Assembly: GCA_963775125.1 (NCBI GenBank)
Contig: CAVZHQ010000006.1
Location: forward strand, 310,001-374,000
Origin: JAHECQ01 sp963775125
GTDB taxonomy: Bacteria > Actinomycetota > Acidimicrobiia > Acidimicrobiales > SZUA-35
Direction of reading: 5' to 3'
Length of the DNA stretch: 64,000 bases
Shown here: positions 42,399 to 51,339 of the stretch, piece by piece
Position numbering within the stretch: the first letter of the stretch is position 1
How the letters are laid out: every line of letters begins with the position of its first letter
Notes under the pieces: model-generated
The model's input: the letters and a program-made list of their open reading frames with translations, nothing else
Databases searched by the model: none
Told to the model about the DNA's origin: nothing
Position numbers and translations under genes: made by a program

Positions 42399-43555
42399 TC
42401 GAGGAATGACCAGCCTTCACGCGTCGGCGACGCACACGCCTCGTACGCGTTCGGATCGATGGGCTGCATCAGACCGGTCGTCGTCTCGTCTCCGCAGGTG
42501 ACCCGGCAGAGATGCTCGTCGAGACCGACGAGCGAGGCCCGAACGGCGGCGTCGTTCACGTCGAACACGTCGCCCTCGATCACCTCGGAGGTGCCTGCGT
42601 ACGAACCCTGGTGGATGTTCTTGTCCGGGGTGCCGCCGTACATGCCGCAGCGGAGGTAGATGGTCTGGTTGCCGATGCGCTCGTAGTGGAGCTGCTTCAC
42701 TTCGCCGGTGTCGAGGGTGTAGTCGACGATGCCTTCCAGGAAGATGCGAGTGTCCTCTTCGAAACGCATGCGCCGGACGACCTTGGCGACTCTGCCCGAA
42801 CCGGGCCGCGGGTCGCCGTATCGGTAGAAGACCCGGTCGCCCCAGATCGTGAAGCTGTCGAAGGCCACGAAGCTGTTGCCGTTGACGCCCACGTGCATGC
42901 GCCCGCCAAGTGCAAGTTCGGGCCCGCCAACCCCGCGGCCGACACCCCAGTGGCGATCACGGGTGCCCCGACCCGAACCGGAAGGGATCTCGATCCGGGA
43001 GCCGTCGATGTCGACCCATCCCTCGACGTCGCCGAAGCTCTCGAATCCAGTGGTGACGTCGGGACGGCGGCCTCGGGGATGGCCGCGATCGATCGGAAGT
43101 GTCGGCTCGCGGTGGACCTGTCTCGTCGTGTCACGAAAGTCGAGGTCGAAGCTGATGCCCCACTCGTTCGGCTCGAGGACGAAGCGCCACTGACGGAGAC
43201 CCTCGATGACCCGTGGTGCGATCGGCCCGAATCGGAGGTCCATCCGGTCGACACCGAGCGGCCGGAACACTCTCACCGCTCGGTGATCGCCGCCGTGGTT
43301 GACGATGGCGTAGGCCTCGGCGCGGTCCAGGTTCGGGTAGAAGCTGCATCCGGTGGCCACCAGGACCTCGCCGGCATCGTCGTGGCAGACCATCCAGTAG
43401 CGCTCATAGGCCTTGGGATCGCTCGTCATCATGATGCGGATCGGGTCGATCGTCTGATGGATCATGAAATCGTCGATCGGGGCGAGGGGGTACTGCTCGT
43501 CGAAATGCGGGCTGTCGCCGATGGTCAGCTTGGGAGGTGTCGAGTCCGAGGTCAC
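42395..43555 (-). CDS. Lipocalin-like (CrtC/AttH-type, DUF7064/7065-like) hypothetical protein
   Basis: 386 residues. The core has FDEQYPLAPIDDFMIHQTID, YWMVCHDDAGEVLVATGCSF and YPNLDRAEAYAIVNHGGDHR, RGTRDRHWGVGRGVGG and WGDRVFYRYGDPRPGSG, a double beta-barrel pattern with RDRxWGVR-like motif common in hydroxyneurosporene-synthase/AttH-like proteins. Genes of this type stand with APH kinases and acyl-CoA dehydrogenases in steroid or terpene catabolism clusters. It overlaps the downstream kinase by four bases. The reaction is unknown; a hydratase is possible. Confidence 0.7.
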   Translation of the reverse strand: MTSDSTPPKLTIGDSPHFDEQYPLAPIDDFMIHQTIDPIRIMMTSDPKAYERYWMVCHDDAGEVLVATGCSFYPNLDRAEAYAIVNHGGDHRAVRVFRPLGVDRMDLRFGPIAPRVIEGLRQWRFVLEPNEWGISFDLDFRDTTRQVHREPTLPIDRGHPRGRRPDVTTGFESFGDVEGWVDIDGSRIEIPSGSGRGTRDRHWGVGRGVGGPELALGGRMHVGVNGNSFVAFDSFTIWGDRVFYRYGDPRPGSGRVAKVVRRMRFEEDTRIFLEGIVDYTLDTGEVKQLHYERIGNQTIYLRCGMYGGTPDKNIHQGSYAGTSEVIEGDVFDVNDAAVRASLVGLDEHLCRVTCGDETTTGLMQPIDPNAYEACASPTREGWSFLE

Positions 43556-43576
43556 GAGAGGTCCTTTCGGCGGAGC

Positions 43577-44416
43577 TCAGACCCGAGCGAGCGGAGTAGG
43601 AACTCCGGCCACGCCCGGTCGGGTCCGGAAGATGGAGCCGCCCTTCGCTGCGTCGTCCAGATTGTCGGCGGTGACGATGTACAACTCGTCGTGGTCCGCC
43701 CCGCCGAACGCAACACTCGTGACCGCCTTGGCCGGTACCGGAATCTCGCCGATCAGATCGCCGTCGGGGTTGAGTTTGGCGACTCGCCGTCCACCGACGT
43801 GTGCCACCCACAAGTTGCCGTCGACGTCCACACACATGCCATCGGGGATCCCGCGCTCGAAGGCTTCTCTGCCGATGTGGCGACGATTGGAGACCGTCCC
43901 GTCCGGCGCGACGTCGTGGGCCCACAGGCCTTTGGTGGTCGAGTCGGAGTGGTAGAGCGTCCTGCCGTCGGGAGCGAAGCCGATGCCGTTGGATACCTCG
44001 ACGCCGCCGTACAACAAGGTGGCCGTGCCATCGAGCTCCAGGCGGTAACACTCGCCTGGGGTCTTCTCGGCCTTCAGGTCGAAGAGGTCGCTCCGAACAC
44101 TTCCCACCAGCACGCAGCCGTCGTTGTCGGGTTGAAGGTCGTTCCAGTGTTTGATCTCGTCATCGCGCCACACGACGCGAAGTTCGCCGTCGTTCCAGTG
44201 GGCGATGTCCGGTCCGGACATGACGAAGCCGCCATCGGCGTGCAACGCCAAGCCACCAACCATTCGACGGTCGGGGACGAGGTTCTCCACCACACCGTCA
44301 AGGGAGCGTCGGAACACGCCGCCCTTCGTCGCATCGGTGAAGAAGAGCGCTCCGGTGGCGTCGGTTCGTGGTCCCTCGACCAAACCGAAGCCCCATGCCA
44401 GCAATTCGAGTTCCAT
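43577..44416 (-). CDS. SMP-30/gluconolactonase-family lactonase
   Basis: 279 residues, six-bladed beta-propeller. GLVEGPRTDATGALFFTDA has the metal-binding Glu; HWNDLQPDNDGCVLVGSVRS has the conserved N-D; VSNGIGFAPDGRTLYHSDST has the Asn and Asp pair and IPDGMCVDVDGNLWVAHVGG the terminal Asp-Gly metal site. It hydrolyses lactones formed during ring cleavage or sugar oxidation. The start at 44416 was chosen because the family begins with ELLAWGFGLVEGP. It lies 21 bases upstream of the CrtC-like gene and follows the MFS gene. Confidence 0.87.
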   Translation of the reverse strand: MELELLAWGFGLVEGPRTDATGALFFTDATKGGVFRRSLDGVVENLVPDRRMVGGLALHADGGFVMSGPDIAHWNDGELRVVWRDDEIKHWNDLQPDNDGCVLVGSVRSDLFDLKAEKTPGECYRLELDGTATLLYGGVEVSNGIGFAPDGRTLYHSDSTTKGLWAHDVAPDGTVSNRRHIGREAFERGIPDGMCVDVDGNLWVAHVGGRRVAKLNPDGDLIGEIPVPAKAVTSVAFGGADHDELYIVTADNLDDAAKGGSIFRTRPGVAGVPTPLARV

Positions 44417-45980
44417 GACCGGACAGTAGTGCGTCGCCTTGCCGCGTCCGGAATGATGTGAGGCAGAAAATTGACGCGCCGCTCGGTCCAACCTCCGATC
44501 GGGGAGCCGTGGTGGGGTTCTCGGTGACCAGCTGGTGGGCCATCCGCATGGCCTCGGCTTCGCGTTCGGGATCGTTCTCGTGCGCGGCGAAGTGCCCGAG
44601 TTGCTGGATCTCGGCCAACTGGGCGTCGCTCACCGAGCCCGCAAGCTGGGCCGCCTCGACGGCGGCGACCGCGATGAGGACCGCCTGACGCCGGTCGCCT
44701 CGGGCGGCCACTGCTTCCGCTGTCTCCATCAGACGCAACGGGAGTGTCACAAAGTCCGCCTCGGTGGCGACTCGTCCGGCCAAGTAACGCGTTTCAATTC
44801 GGCTGGTGGCCAGCGCGCCCAGCCCGATGAACAGCATGACGAGGCCCAGCCAGTCGGGCGCCCGGGTCACCACCGCGGTCAACGCCCCCACCACCCAGGC
44901 CAGCTCGAGCCGGGTCTCGAGGCCGGCGTACGCCTGACTCCGCCTGGCGTGCGGCGCCTCGATCTGGACCACGCCATCGAATGCTCGCCGTCCTACGCTG
45001 CCCGCCAGGCCCAGCGCACCGCCGACGGCGATTGCCGTCGCGCCGTGGAAACGCAGCGCGCCCAGACCGGCGACGACCGACGGAAGGACCAACGCCGTCG
45101 TCAACATCGTCTGCTCATCGAGGCGGGCCCTGAGACGAGGGGCGACGTAGGTCCCGGCAAACCCGGCGACGGCAGCCACGACGCCGACGCCGGCAAGGAG
45201 CCAGGCCGGCTCGCCGGCTGTCTTCAGAGAGAAACCGATGTGAAAGATCGCCAAGCCGGTCGCCATACGAAGAGCGGCCATGGCCGACGTCGCCGATCTG
45301 ATTCCTGGCCCGTACATCTCGGTGGATTCGATGATCGGTGACGCAGGCGCGGTGATGGTCGGATTCGGGATCCTCAGGGCACTGACAGCACCGAGCCCAT
45401 AGGTGAGCGCCGCGGCGCGAAGCACCCACGGTGCGCCGCCTGCCTGGAGAATCCCAAGGCCGACGATGCCGGCTCCGAGTCCGGATACTGCGCCGACCCG
45501 CGCAAGACGCGAGTTGACGATCACCAAGTGGTCACGCTCGAAGACAAGCGCGGGAACCAGAGCGTTACGTCCTACGACGAACGTCTTGGCCAACACCACG
45601 ATGATGAAGGCCTCGGGGTACAGGAGGAGCGTCTTGAGCTGCGACGCAAGCAGCGCGGCGACCACGGCTCTGGCCCCGAGCGAGAGGACGAGAACCGCCC
45701 GGTCGCCGTATTTGAAACGGTCGATCAACGGGCCGATCAGGGGGGCGAGAACGGCGAACGGAGCCATGGTGAGCGCCAGGTAGAGCAAGATGCGAGGCCG
45801 GGCGGCATCGACGCTGACGTTGAAGAACAGCGATCCGACGAGCGACAGGCTGAAGAGCGCTTCGCTTGCGCTGTGCAGCGCTTGGACCGGTAGCAGCGTT
45901 GCGACTGCAGCGTCGCCCAGCACGGCCCGATCGGTTCGGTGTGACCGGGCCGGGTCCGACGAAGGGGCGTTCGCGGTCAT
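44298..45980 (-). CDS. MFS transporter with C-terminal cytoplasmic tail
   Basis: About 520 residues of believable protein: twelve membrane helices from ALHSASEALFSLSLVGSLFF to LGLVMLFIGLGALATS, with the MFS-like loop LIGPLIDRFKYGDRAVLVLS, then a cytoplasmic helical tail (AEAVAARGDRRQAVLIAVAA, VSDAQLAEIQQLGHFAAHEN). The last 40 residues after about 44416 overlap the SMP-30 gene in another frame and look unlike protein, so the true stop has probably been displaced by an indel near 44460. The ATG overlaps the upstream lipoprotein gene by four bases. Substrate unknown. Confidence 0.8.
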   Translation of the reverse strand: MTANAPSSDPARSHRTDRAVLGDAAVATLLPVQALHSASEALFSLSLVGSLFFNVSVDAARPRILLYLALTMAPFAVLAPLIGPLIDRFKYGDRAVLVLSLGARAVVAALLASQLKTLLLYPEAFIIVVLAKTFVVGRNALVPALVFERDHLVIVNSRLARVGAVSGLGAGIVGLGILQAGGAPWVLRAAALTYGLGAVSALRIPNPTITAPASPIIESTEMYGPGIRSATSAMAALRMATGLAIFHIGFSLKTAGEPAWLLAGVGVVAAVAGFAGTYVAPRLRARLDEQTMLTTALVLPSVVAGLGALRFHGATAIAVGGALGLAGSVGRRAFDGVVQIEAPHARRSQAYAGLETRLELAWVVGALTAVVTRAPDWLGLVMLFIGLGALATSRIETRYLAGRVATEADFVTLPLRLMETAEAVAARGDRRQAVLIAVAAVEAAQLAGSVSDAQLAEIQQLGHFAAHENDPEREAEAMRMAHQLVTENPTTAPRSEVGPSGASIFCLTSFRTRQGDALLSGHGTRIAGMGLRFGRGTTNRRHRSALLHRCDEGRRVPTLP

Positions 45981-46507
45981 GGGGTCGGTTGGAACCCCTC
46001 GGGCTCTGCCTTCTCCGGTGGTCTGGCCAGCGTCCAGGTGTCGTCGGAACGAGCTTCGAGCGAATAGCGGAAGGCGCGAACGTCGTCGGCCCGCAGATAC
46101 ACCTCACCTCGGACCTCGGTCTCGTCGTCGACCTGTATCGGACCGAGACCGATGAGCAGACTGTTCGATCGGACCGGCCACCCCTCGACGTCGATCTCCA
46201 CCGCTTCGTCGAGGTCGTCGATGAAGCGAATCTCGTAGGTCTCGGCCAGTTGGGCGACGACCTCCACCTGAGTCTCCAGCGCAATCGCATCCGAGCCAAG
46301 CGTCTCGATGAAGACGACAGGTGCCTCTCCGTCGTCGCTGTCGAGGGACCGGCCTGAACGCTCGCCCAGGTCGATGATCACCGCCTCATAGATGGACGCA
46401 TCCCTGGCGGTGGTATCGACCGATGGCCCCGTCGTGCAGCCGATCAGGAAGCTGCAGCCGATCAGGAAGATGCTGGGGCCGAGCAAACCACGTTTCGGAG
46501 GACCCAC
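45977..46507 (-). CDS. Small lipoprotein with duplicated lipobox
   Basis: 176 residues from GTG 46507. The signal peptide is LLGPSIFLIGCSFLIGCTTG; FLIGC occurs twice because CTGATCGGCTGC is tandemly repeated, so either Cys may be lipidated. The rest (APVVFIETLGSDAIALETQV, YEIRFIDDLDEAVEID and EVRGEVYLRADDVRAFRYSL) fits a small beta-rich extracytoplasmic domain. It overlaps the MFS gene by ATGA. No family recognised. Confidence 0.7.
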   Translation of the reverse strand: MGPPKRGLLGPSIFLIGCSFLIGCTTGPSVDTTARDASIYEAVIIDLGERSGRSLDSDDGEAPVVFIETLGSDAIALETQVEVVAQLAETYEIRFIDDLDEAVEIDVEGWPVRSNSLLIGLGPIQVDDETEVRGEVYLRADDVRAFRYSLEARSDDTWTLARPPEKAEPEGFQPTP

Positions 46508-46603
46508 GGGACGATCATGGAACGACCTCGTCGATCGGTCAACCTCTGTGCCAGGCTCTCTTGCCAGAACGGATCGGCGAGAGACAACAGGAACGAGGGG
46601 ACG

Positions 46604-47866
46604 ATGGACTTCGACTACAGCCCAAAGGTGCTCGAGAGCAAGGAGAAGCTCGAGGCCTTCATGGAGGCGCACGTGTACCCGGCGGAACGTGAGCACCACG
46701 ACTTCGTGATGGACAGGCCAAACCTGTGGAAGCAGCCGCCGATCGTCGAGGAGCTGAAGGTGAAGGCCCGAGAAGCCGGCATCTGGAACTGGTTCCTGCC
46801 GGCCGAATACGGCGAGTTCAGCCCCGGTTTCACCAACCTCGAGTTCGCGCCGTTGGCCGAGGTCATGGGCCGCGTTCCGTGGTCGTTCGAGGTCTTCAAC
46901 TGCTCGGCCCCCGACCGCGGCAACATGGAGGTTCTCGCCAAGTTCGGCAGCCAGCGAACAGCAGGACCAGTGGCTTCGCCCGCTGCTCGAAGGCAGGATC
47001 CGGTCGACCTACGCCATGACCGAACCACAGGTGGCGTCGTCGGACGCAACCAACATGGAGCTCACGAATCGAACGCGACGGCGACCAGTACGTGCTCAAC
47101 GGTCGCAAGTGGTGGAGCAGCAACATCATGCACCCGCACAACGAGGTCCTGGTCACCATGGGGGTCACCAACCCCGACGGCCAGCGCCACCAGAGGCACT
47201 CGATGGTGCTCGTGCCGACGGGACAGCCCGGGCCTCGAAGTCGTGCGCAGCGGTCGAGGTGTTCGGCAACTACCACTCGCCAGCCGGCCACGGCGAACTG
47301 GCGTTCCATGACGTTCGCGTTCCCGTTGACAACATCATCCTTGGCGAGGGGCAAGGATTCACCATCGCCCAAGGGCGACTCGGCCCAGGTCGATTCCAGT
47401 ACGCCATGACCAACGTCGGCATGGCCCAGCGGATGCTCGAGCTCATGTGCGCCCGGGCCGAGGAGCGCGAGGCGTTCGGGCGCAAGCTGGCCGAGCAGTC
47501 CTCGGTCCGCCAGGACATCGCCCGAGCGCGCGCTGCTCAGATCGAACAGGCGCGACTGCTCGTGCTGAAGGCGGCCGCCGAGATGGACAAGTCCGGCGCC
47601 AAGGGCGCCCGTGACTACATCTCGATGGTCAAGATCATCGGCCCGAAGCTGGCCCACGATGTCGCCGAGCGGGCGATGCAGATCTTCGGCGGCAAGGGTG
47701 TCAGTGGCGACACTCCGATCGCGGACATGTACGTGCTGGGCCGCCTCATGCGAATCGCCGACGGGCCCGACGAGGTCCACATGAGCCAGTTGGCCAAGCT
47801 CACCATGGCCCAGGTCGAGATCGAACGTCAGGCCGGCAGAGGCGGCATCACTGGTACGGCGATTGA
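46604..47866 (+). pseudogene. Acyl-CoA dehydrogenase with at least four frameshifts
   Basis: Family sequence hops between frames. Frame one (46604 to about 46953): DRPNLWKQPPIVEELKVKAR, GIWNWFLPAEYGEFSPGFTN and VPWSFEVFNCSAPDRGNMEV. Frame two: WLRPLLEGRIRSTYAMTEPQ and SSDATNMEL to about 47058. Frame three: VLNGRKWWSSNIMHPHNEVL to about 47222. Then VEVFGNYHSPAGHGELAFHD and the FAD domain LMCARAEEREAFGRKLAEQS, RAMQIFGGKGVSGDTPIADM to about 47866. The pieces add up to a full ACAD, so no block is lost; either the gene is decaying or this stretch was badly sequenced. The ribosome-binding AGGAACGAGGGG precedes the ATG. Confidence 0.8.
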
Positions 47867-47957
47867 GAATCGGCGGACGACGACGAGGCGGTTCGAACTT
47901 CGACCCGCGGCAGTGCGCCAGGTAGTCTTCGCGAGACGTTCGTCACAGGAGGATCCC

Positions 47958-49157
47958 ATGAGTGATTCCGTACGGCCAGCAGTCGAGGACTGGGCCACCG
48001 ATTTCGACGTGCTCGATCCGAGGTTCGCGTCGGATCCAGCGCCGGTCTACGCCGAGCTCCGCGGGCGATGCCCGGTCGCTCACACCGAACGGTGGGGCGG
48101 GTCGTGGATGCCGACCCGCTACGAGGACATCGTGGCGGTGGCTCGCGACACCGAACATTTCTCGTCGCGAGACGTGGGCGTCATACCGTTCGATGGCCTG
48201 GAGCGATTGCCGAAGTCGCCGCCGATCACCTCGGATCTGCCGGAGCACACCTGGCAACGACGGCTGATCCTGCCGTTCTTCTCCCCACGCGTCGTGGATC
48301 GATACGAGCAGTCCACCCGGGTGATGTGTCAGGCGTTGATGGCCGATATCACGGCGCCCGGCCGGCATCACGCCGATGCTGCGGTCGAGTACGCCCAACA
48401 GATTCCTCCTCGGATCATCGCCGAGGTCATCGGCATTCCCGAGGAGGACATCGACATCTTCATCGGATGGGTGCAGGCGTTGCTCGAGAACGGACCGGCC
48501 GAACCTGAGGAACGCCTGGTGGCGCGCAAGGAGATGCTGACCTATTTCTACGAAGTGCTGGAGGACCGGCGGCGGACCCGCCGGGACGACATCACGTCGT
48601 ACCTCCTCGACCTCGAAGTGGACGGTGAACCACTTCGGGACGGGCACATCGTCGCAACGTTGACGTTGCTGTTGGTGGCCGGCATCGACACCACCTGGTC
48701 ATCGATCGGCTCGGCGTTGCTGCATCTCGCCACCCATCCCGACGACCGCCGACGCCTCGTGGCCGAGCCCGAATTGATGGACGCTGCGGTGGAGGAATTC
48801 CTCCGTGCGTACGGCCCGGTCACGATGGCGAGGGTTGTCGATTCCGACACCATGATCGGCGAGCAACCGGTGCGGGCGGGGGACAAAGTGTTGCTGGCAT
48901 TCCCCGCCGCCAACCGCGATCCGGAAGAGTTCGACCGTCCGGACGAGGTCATCATCGACCGTGCCCACAATCGCCATGTCGCCTTCGGGGTCGGCATCCA
49001 CCGTTGTGCCGGATCGAATCTGGCACGCATGGAGATGAAGGTCGCGATCACCGAGTGGCTCGCTGCGCTTCCCGAGTTCAGCCTGGATCCGCACGGTGAG
49101 CTGACGTTCGCGGGTGGCCAAGTCCGGGGTCCGCGAACGATTCCGGTCGTGTTCTGA
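47958..49157 (+). CDS. Cytochrome P450 monooxygenase
   Basis: 399 residues, a soluble bacterial P450. I-helix: LLLVAGIDTTWSSIGSALL with the A-G-x-D-T oxygen-binding groove. ExxR is in AVEEFLRAYGP. Heme loop: RHVAFGVGIHRCAGSNLARM with the axial Cys. N-terminal DWATDFDVLDPRFASDP matches CYP families that oxidise terpenes or steroids in actinobacteria. AGGAGG lies just upstream of ATG 47958. It is followed within five bases by a CaiB-type gene; ferredoxin and reductase are not nearby. Confidence 0.94.
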   Translation: MSDSVRPAVEDWATDFDVLDPRFASDPAPVYAELRGRCPVAHTERWGGSWMPTRYEDIVAVARDTEHFSSRDVGVIPFDGLERLPKSPPITSDLPEHTWQRRLILPFFSPRVVDRYEQSTRVMCQALMADITAPGRHHADAAVEYAQQIPPRIIAEVIGIPEEDIDIFIGWVQALLENGPAEPEERLVARKEMLTYFYEVLEDRRRTRRDDITSYLLDLEVDGEPLRDGHIVATLTLLLVAGIDTTWSSIGSALLHLATHPDDRRRLVAEPELMDAAVEEFLRAYGPVTMARVVDSDTMIGEQPVRAGDKVLLAFPAANRDPEEFDRPDEVIIDRAHNRHVAFGVGIHRCAGSNLARMEMKVAITEWLAALPEFSLDPHGELTFAGGQVRGPRTIPVVF

Positions 49158-49161
49158 CCCC

Positions 49162-50386
49162 ATGGACAAGGCCGAGTTCTTTCAGAACGCCCGCAGCGAT
49201 CGGACTGGCCCGATGCACGGCGTTCGAGTGATCGAGGCGACGACCGCGTGGGCCGGGCCGATGGCCGGTTGTGTGCTGGCCGACCTCGGCTGTGACGTCA
49301 TCCGGGTCGATCTTCCCGGCACTGACGGTGGCAGTCAATGGCCGCCGGAGATTCCGGGCACGGGTCTGTTCCTCAGCCACCAAACCGTGAACCGCAACAA
49401 ACGCAGCGTGTCGCTCGACCTGCGCGTCCCCGAAGGGTGTGACGTTTTCCTGGATCTCGTCGCGACGGCCGACATCGTGCTCGAGAACTTCAAGGCCGGG
49501 ACGCTCGACGGGTGGGGGATCGGCTACCCGGCGTGCAAAGCAGTGAAGGACGACATCGTCTACGTGTCGTTGAGCGGTTGGGGCCAGTACGGGCCTTGGT
49601 CCGATCGTGCGGGCTACGATCCGGCCGCCCTGGCCGCCGGCGGTTGGATGTCGTTGAACGGCCTACCCGAGGGTCCTCCCAACAAGTCGCCGACCTTCCT
49701 CGCCGACGATCTCGCCGGCCTGCACAGCGCCTTGGGGGCCATGGCCGCATTGCATCATCGGGATCAGACCGGCGAGGGTCAACACGTCGATGTGGCCCTG
49801 CTCGATTCGCTGCTTGTTCCAGAGCAACGGGCTCTTGACCCTTGGGGCGACGGGGATGGACATTCCTCGCCTCGGAAGCGAGGCGATGGCATCGGTACCG
49901 ACCAACAGCTACGCCTGCTCCGACGGTCACGTCTACATCGGCATCATCCTCGATCGTCATTGGCAGGCGCTCGCCCGATTGATGGGTCGCCCCGAGCTGG
50001 GGACCACGGAGGGCTACCGGACCAACCTCGAGCGAGTCGGAAATCGGTCGGTCATCAACGCGATGGTCGCCGAGTGGTTTGCGGGCCGCACCACGGGCGA
50101 GGCCATGGACGCGCTCATCGGCGCCGGAATCGCGGCTGCCCGCGTCAATTCCTTCGGCGAAGCGGCCCAACTGGCTCAGGTTCAAGAGCGGGACATGCTT
50201 CAGACCGTCCAGCTGTCGAACGGGGCCAGCGCTCCGATCACCGGGCCGGCCGCCAAGTTCTCTCGGACGCCGACCAGCGTTCGACAGAGCGCTCCGGTGG
50301 CCGGCGCCCACACCGACGAGGTGTTGGGCGAGTTGGGGATGGACGACACGACGCTGGCGGGTTTGCGCGAACGCGGGGTGATTTAG
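49162..50386 (+). CDS. CaiB/BaiF-family CoA-transferase (frameshifted)
   Basis: About 407 residues over two frames. The first (49162 to about 49815) has RVIEATTAWAGPMAGCVLAD, RNKRSVSLDLRVPEG, LSGWGQYGPWSDRAGYDPAA and the active-site region with conserved Asp in DDLAGLHSALGAMAALHHRD. The second, ending at 50386, has FQSNGLLTLGATGMDIPRLG, NSYACSDGHVYIGIILDRHW and RVNSFGEAAQLAQVQERDML. A one-base indel lies at about 49811-49818 (CTGCTTGTTCC). The enzyme transfers CoA between carboxylates, activating a catabolic acid. It lies between a P450 and a TIM-barrel gene. Confidence 0.85.
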
Positions 50387-50392
50387 CTCGCC

Positions 50393-51328
50393 ATGGGAAG
50401 TGACGAGCGGGGTGCTGCCCGAGCGGATCTTGCACGACGGTTGGGGACCCACGACCTCGTGCTCAGCCACCTCACCGTTCCGCGAGTGGGGTTCGAGGAA
50501 CGGGTCGCTGCGGCGGCCGGTGCGGGGTTCGCCGGGATCGGTCTCAATCTCGGCGGGTGGAAGCGGCTCCGCCGGGAGGGCTGGGCCACCGATCAGCTCG
50601 GAGAGGTTCTGGACCGTCATGGGCAGCTGCTCGTCGAGATCGAGTTCCTGCAGGCCTGGTCGGGTCCACCAGCGTTGGCGGTTCGCGCCGCAGAGGAGGA
50701 GGCCTTGGCTTTCGAGCTGGCCGATGGACTTGGTGCCCGCCATCTCCAGCTCGGTGGGCCGCCGGTTGGGTCGGTCGCAGGCATTGGCGAGGACGTCGAC
50801 CGGTTGGCCGAAGCCTTTGCCGGGGTGTGTGACCGGGCAGCCGAACGGGGGCTTCTGGTGAGCCTCGAGTTCCTGCCGGAGATGACGACGGTCGGTTCGT
50901 TGGCGGACGCGATCGACGTGGTGACCCGTGCCGGGCGACCCAACGGTGGGGTATGCGTGGACAGCTGGCACTTGGAGCGCGGTCCGGACACGCTCGCGAA
51001 TCTGGCGGCCATCGACGGACGATTGGTTGCCTCGGTCCAGATCGACGATGGTGCAGCCGCGCGCACCGAGGCCGACTACCAGACCGACACGTCGACCAAC
51101 CGGCTCGCGCCGGGCGATGGCGAATTCGATCTGGTCGGTTTGATGCAGACCCTTGCGGCTCTCGGCGTCGATGCCCCACTCGGCGTAGAGGTCATCTCAC
51201 CCTGGATCGCCGCCAACCCTGCGCTGGCGATTGCTCGCAGTATGGCGGACGGATGCCGAACGGTGTTGGCCGCCGCCTTCCCGTCACCCCCGGCGGGTCA
51301 CGCAGGCGATCCTCGTTCGGAGCCCTGA
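50393..51328 (+). CDS. Sugar-phosphate isomerase/epimerase-type TIM barrel
   Basis: 311 residues of the xylose-isomerase-like TIM barrel family (AP endonuclease 2 superfamily). LVLSHLTVPRVGFEERVAAA and GFAGIGLNLGGWKRL start the barrel; LLVEIEFLQAWSG, GLLVSLEFLPEMTTVGSLAD, NGGVCVDSWHLERGPDTLAN and VASVQIDDG carry the expected metal ligands (Glu, Asp/His, Gln/Asp), and PLGVEVISPWIAANPA the last Glu. Starts seven bases after the CaiB stop, probably one transcript with it and the P450. Substrate unknown. Confidence 0.85.
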   Translation: MGSDERGAARADLARRLGTHDLVLSHLTVPRVGFEERVAAAAGAGFAGIGLNLGGWKRLRREGWATDQLGEVLDRHGQLLVEIEFLQAWSGPPALAVRAAEEEALAFELADGLGARHLQLGGPPVGSVAGIGEDVDRLAEAFAGVCDRAAERGLLVSLEFLPEMTTVGSLADAIDVVTRAGRPNGGVCVDSWHLERGPDTLANLAAIDGRLVASVQIDDGAAARTEADYQTDTSTNRLAPGDGEFDLVGLMQTLAALGVDAPLGVEVISPWIAANPALAIARSMADGCRTVLAAAFPSPPAGHAGDPRSEP

Positions 51329-51339
51329 GTCCAGCGGGC

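Noticed and set aside
44298..44416. Last 40 residues of the MFS protein as a real domain
   Set aside because: They lie in another frame over the start of the SMP-30 gene, with no hydrophobic or domain pattern; a displaced stop is simpler.
42512..44461. 649-codon plus-strand open frame
   Set aside because: Antisense to the lipocalin-like and SMP-30 genes; no recognisable domain and strongly skewed Val/Asp/Glu content.
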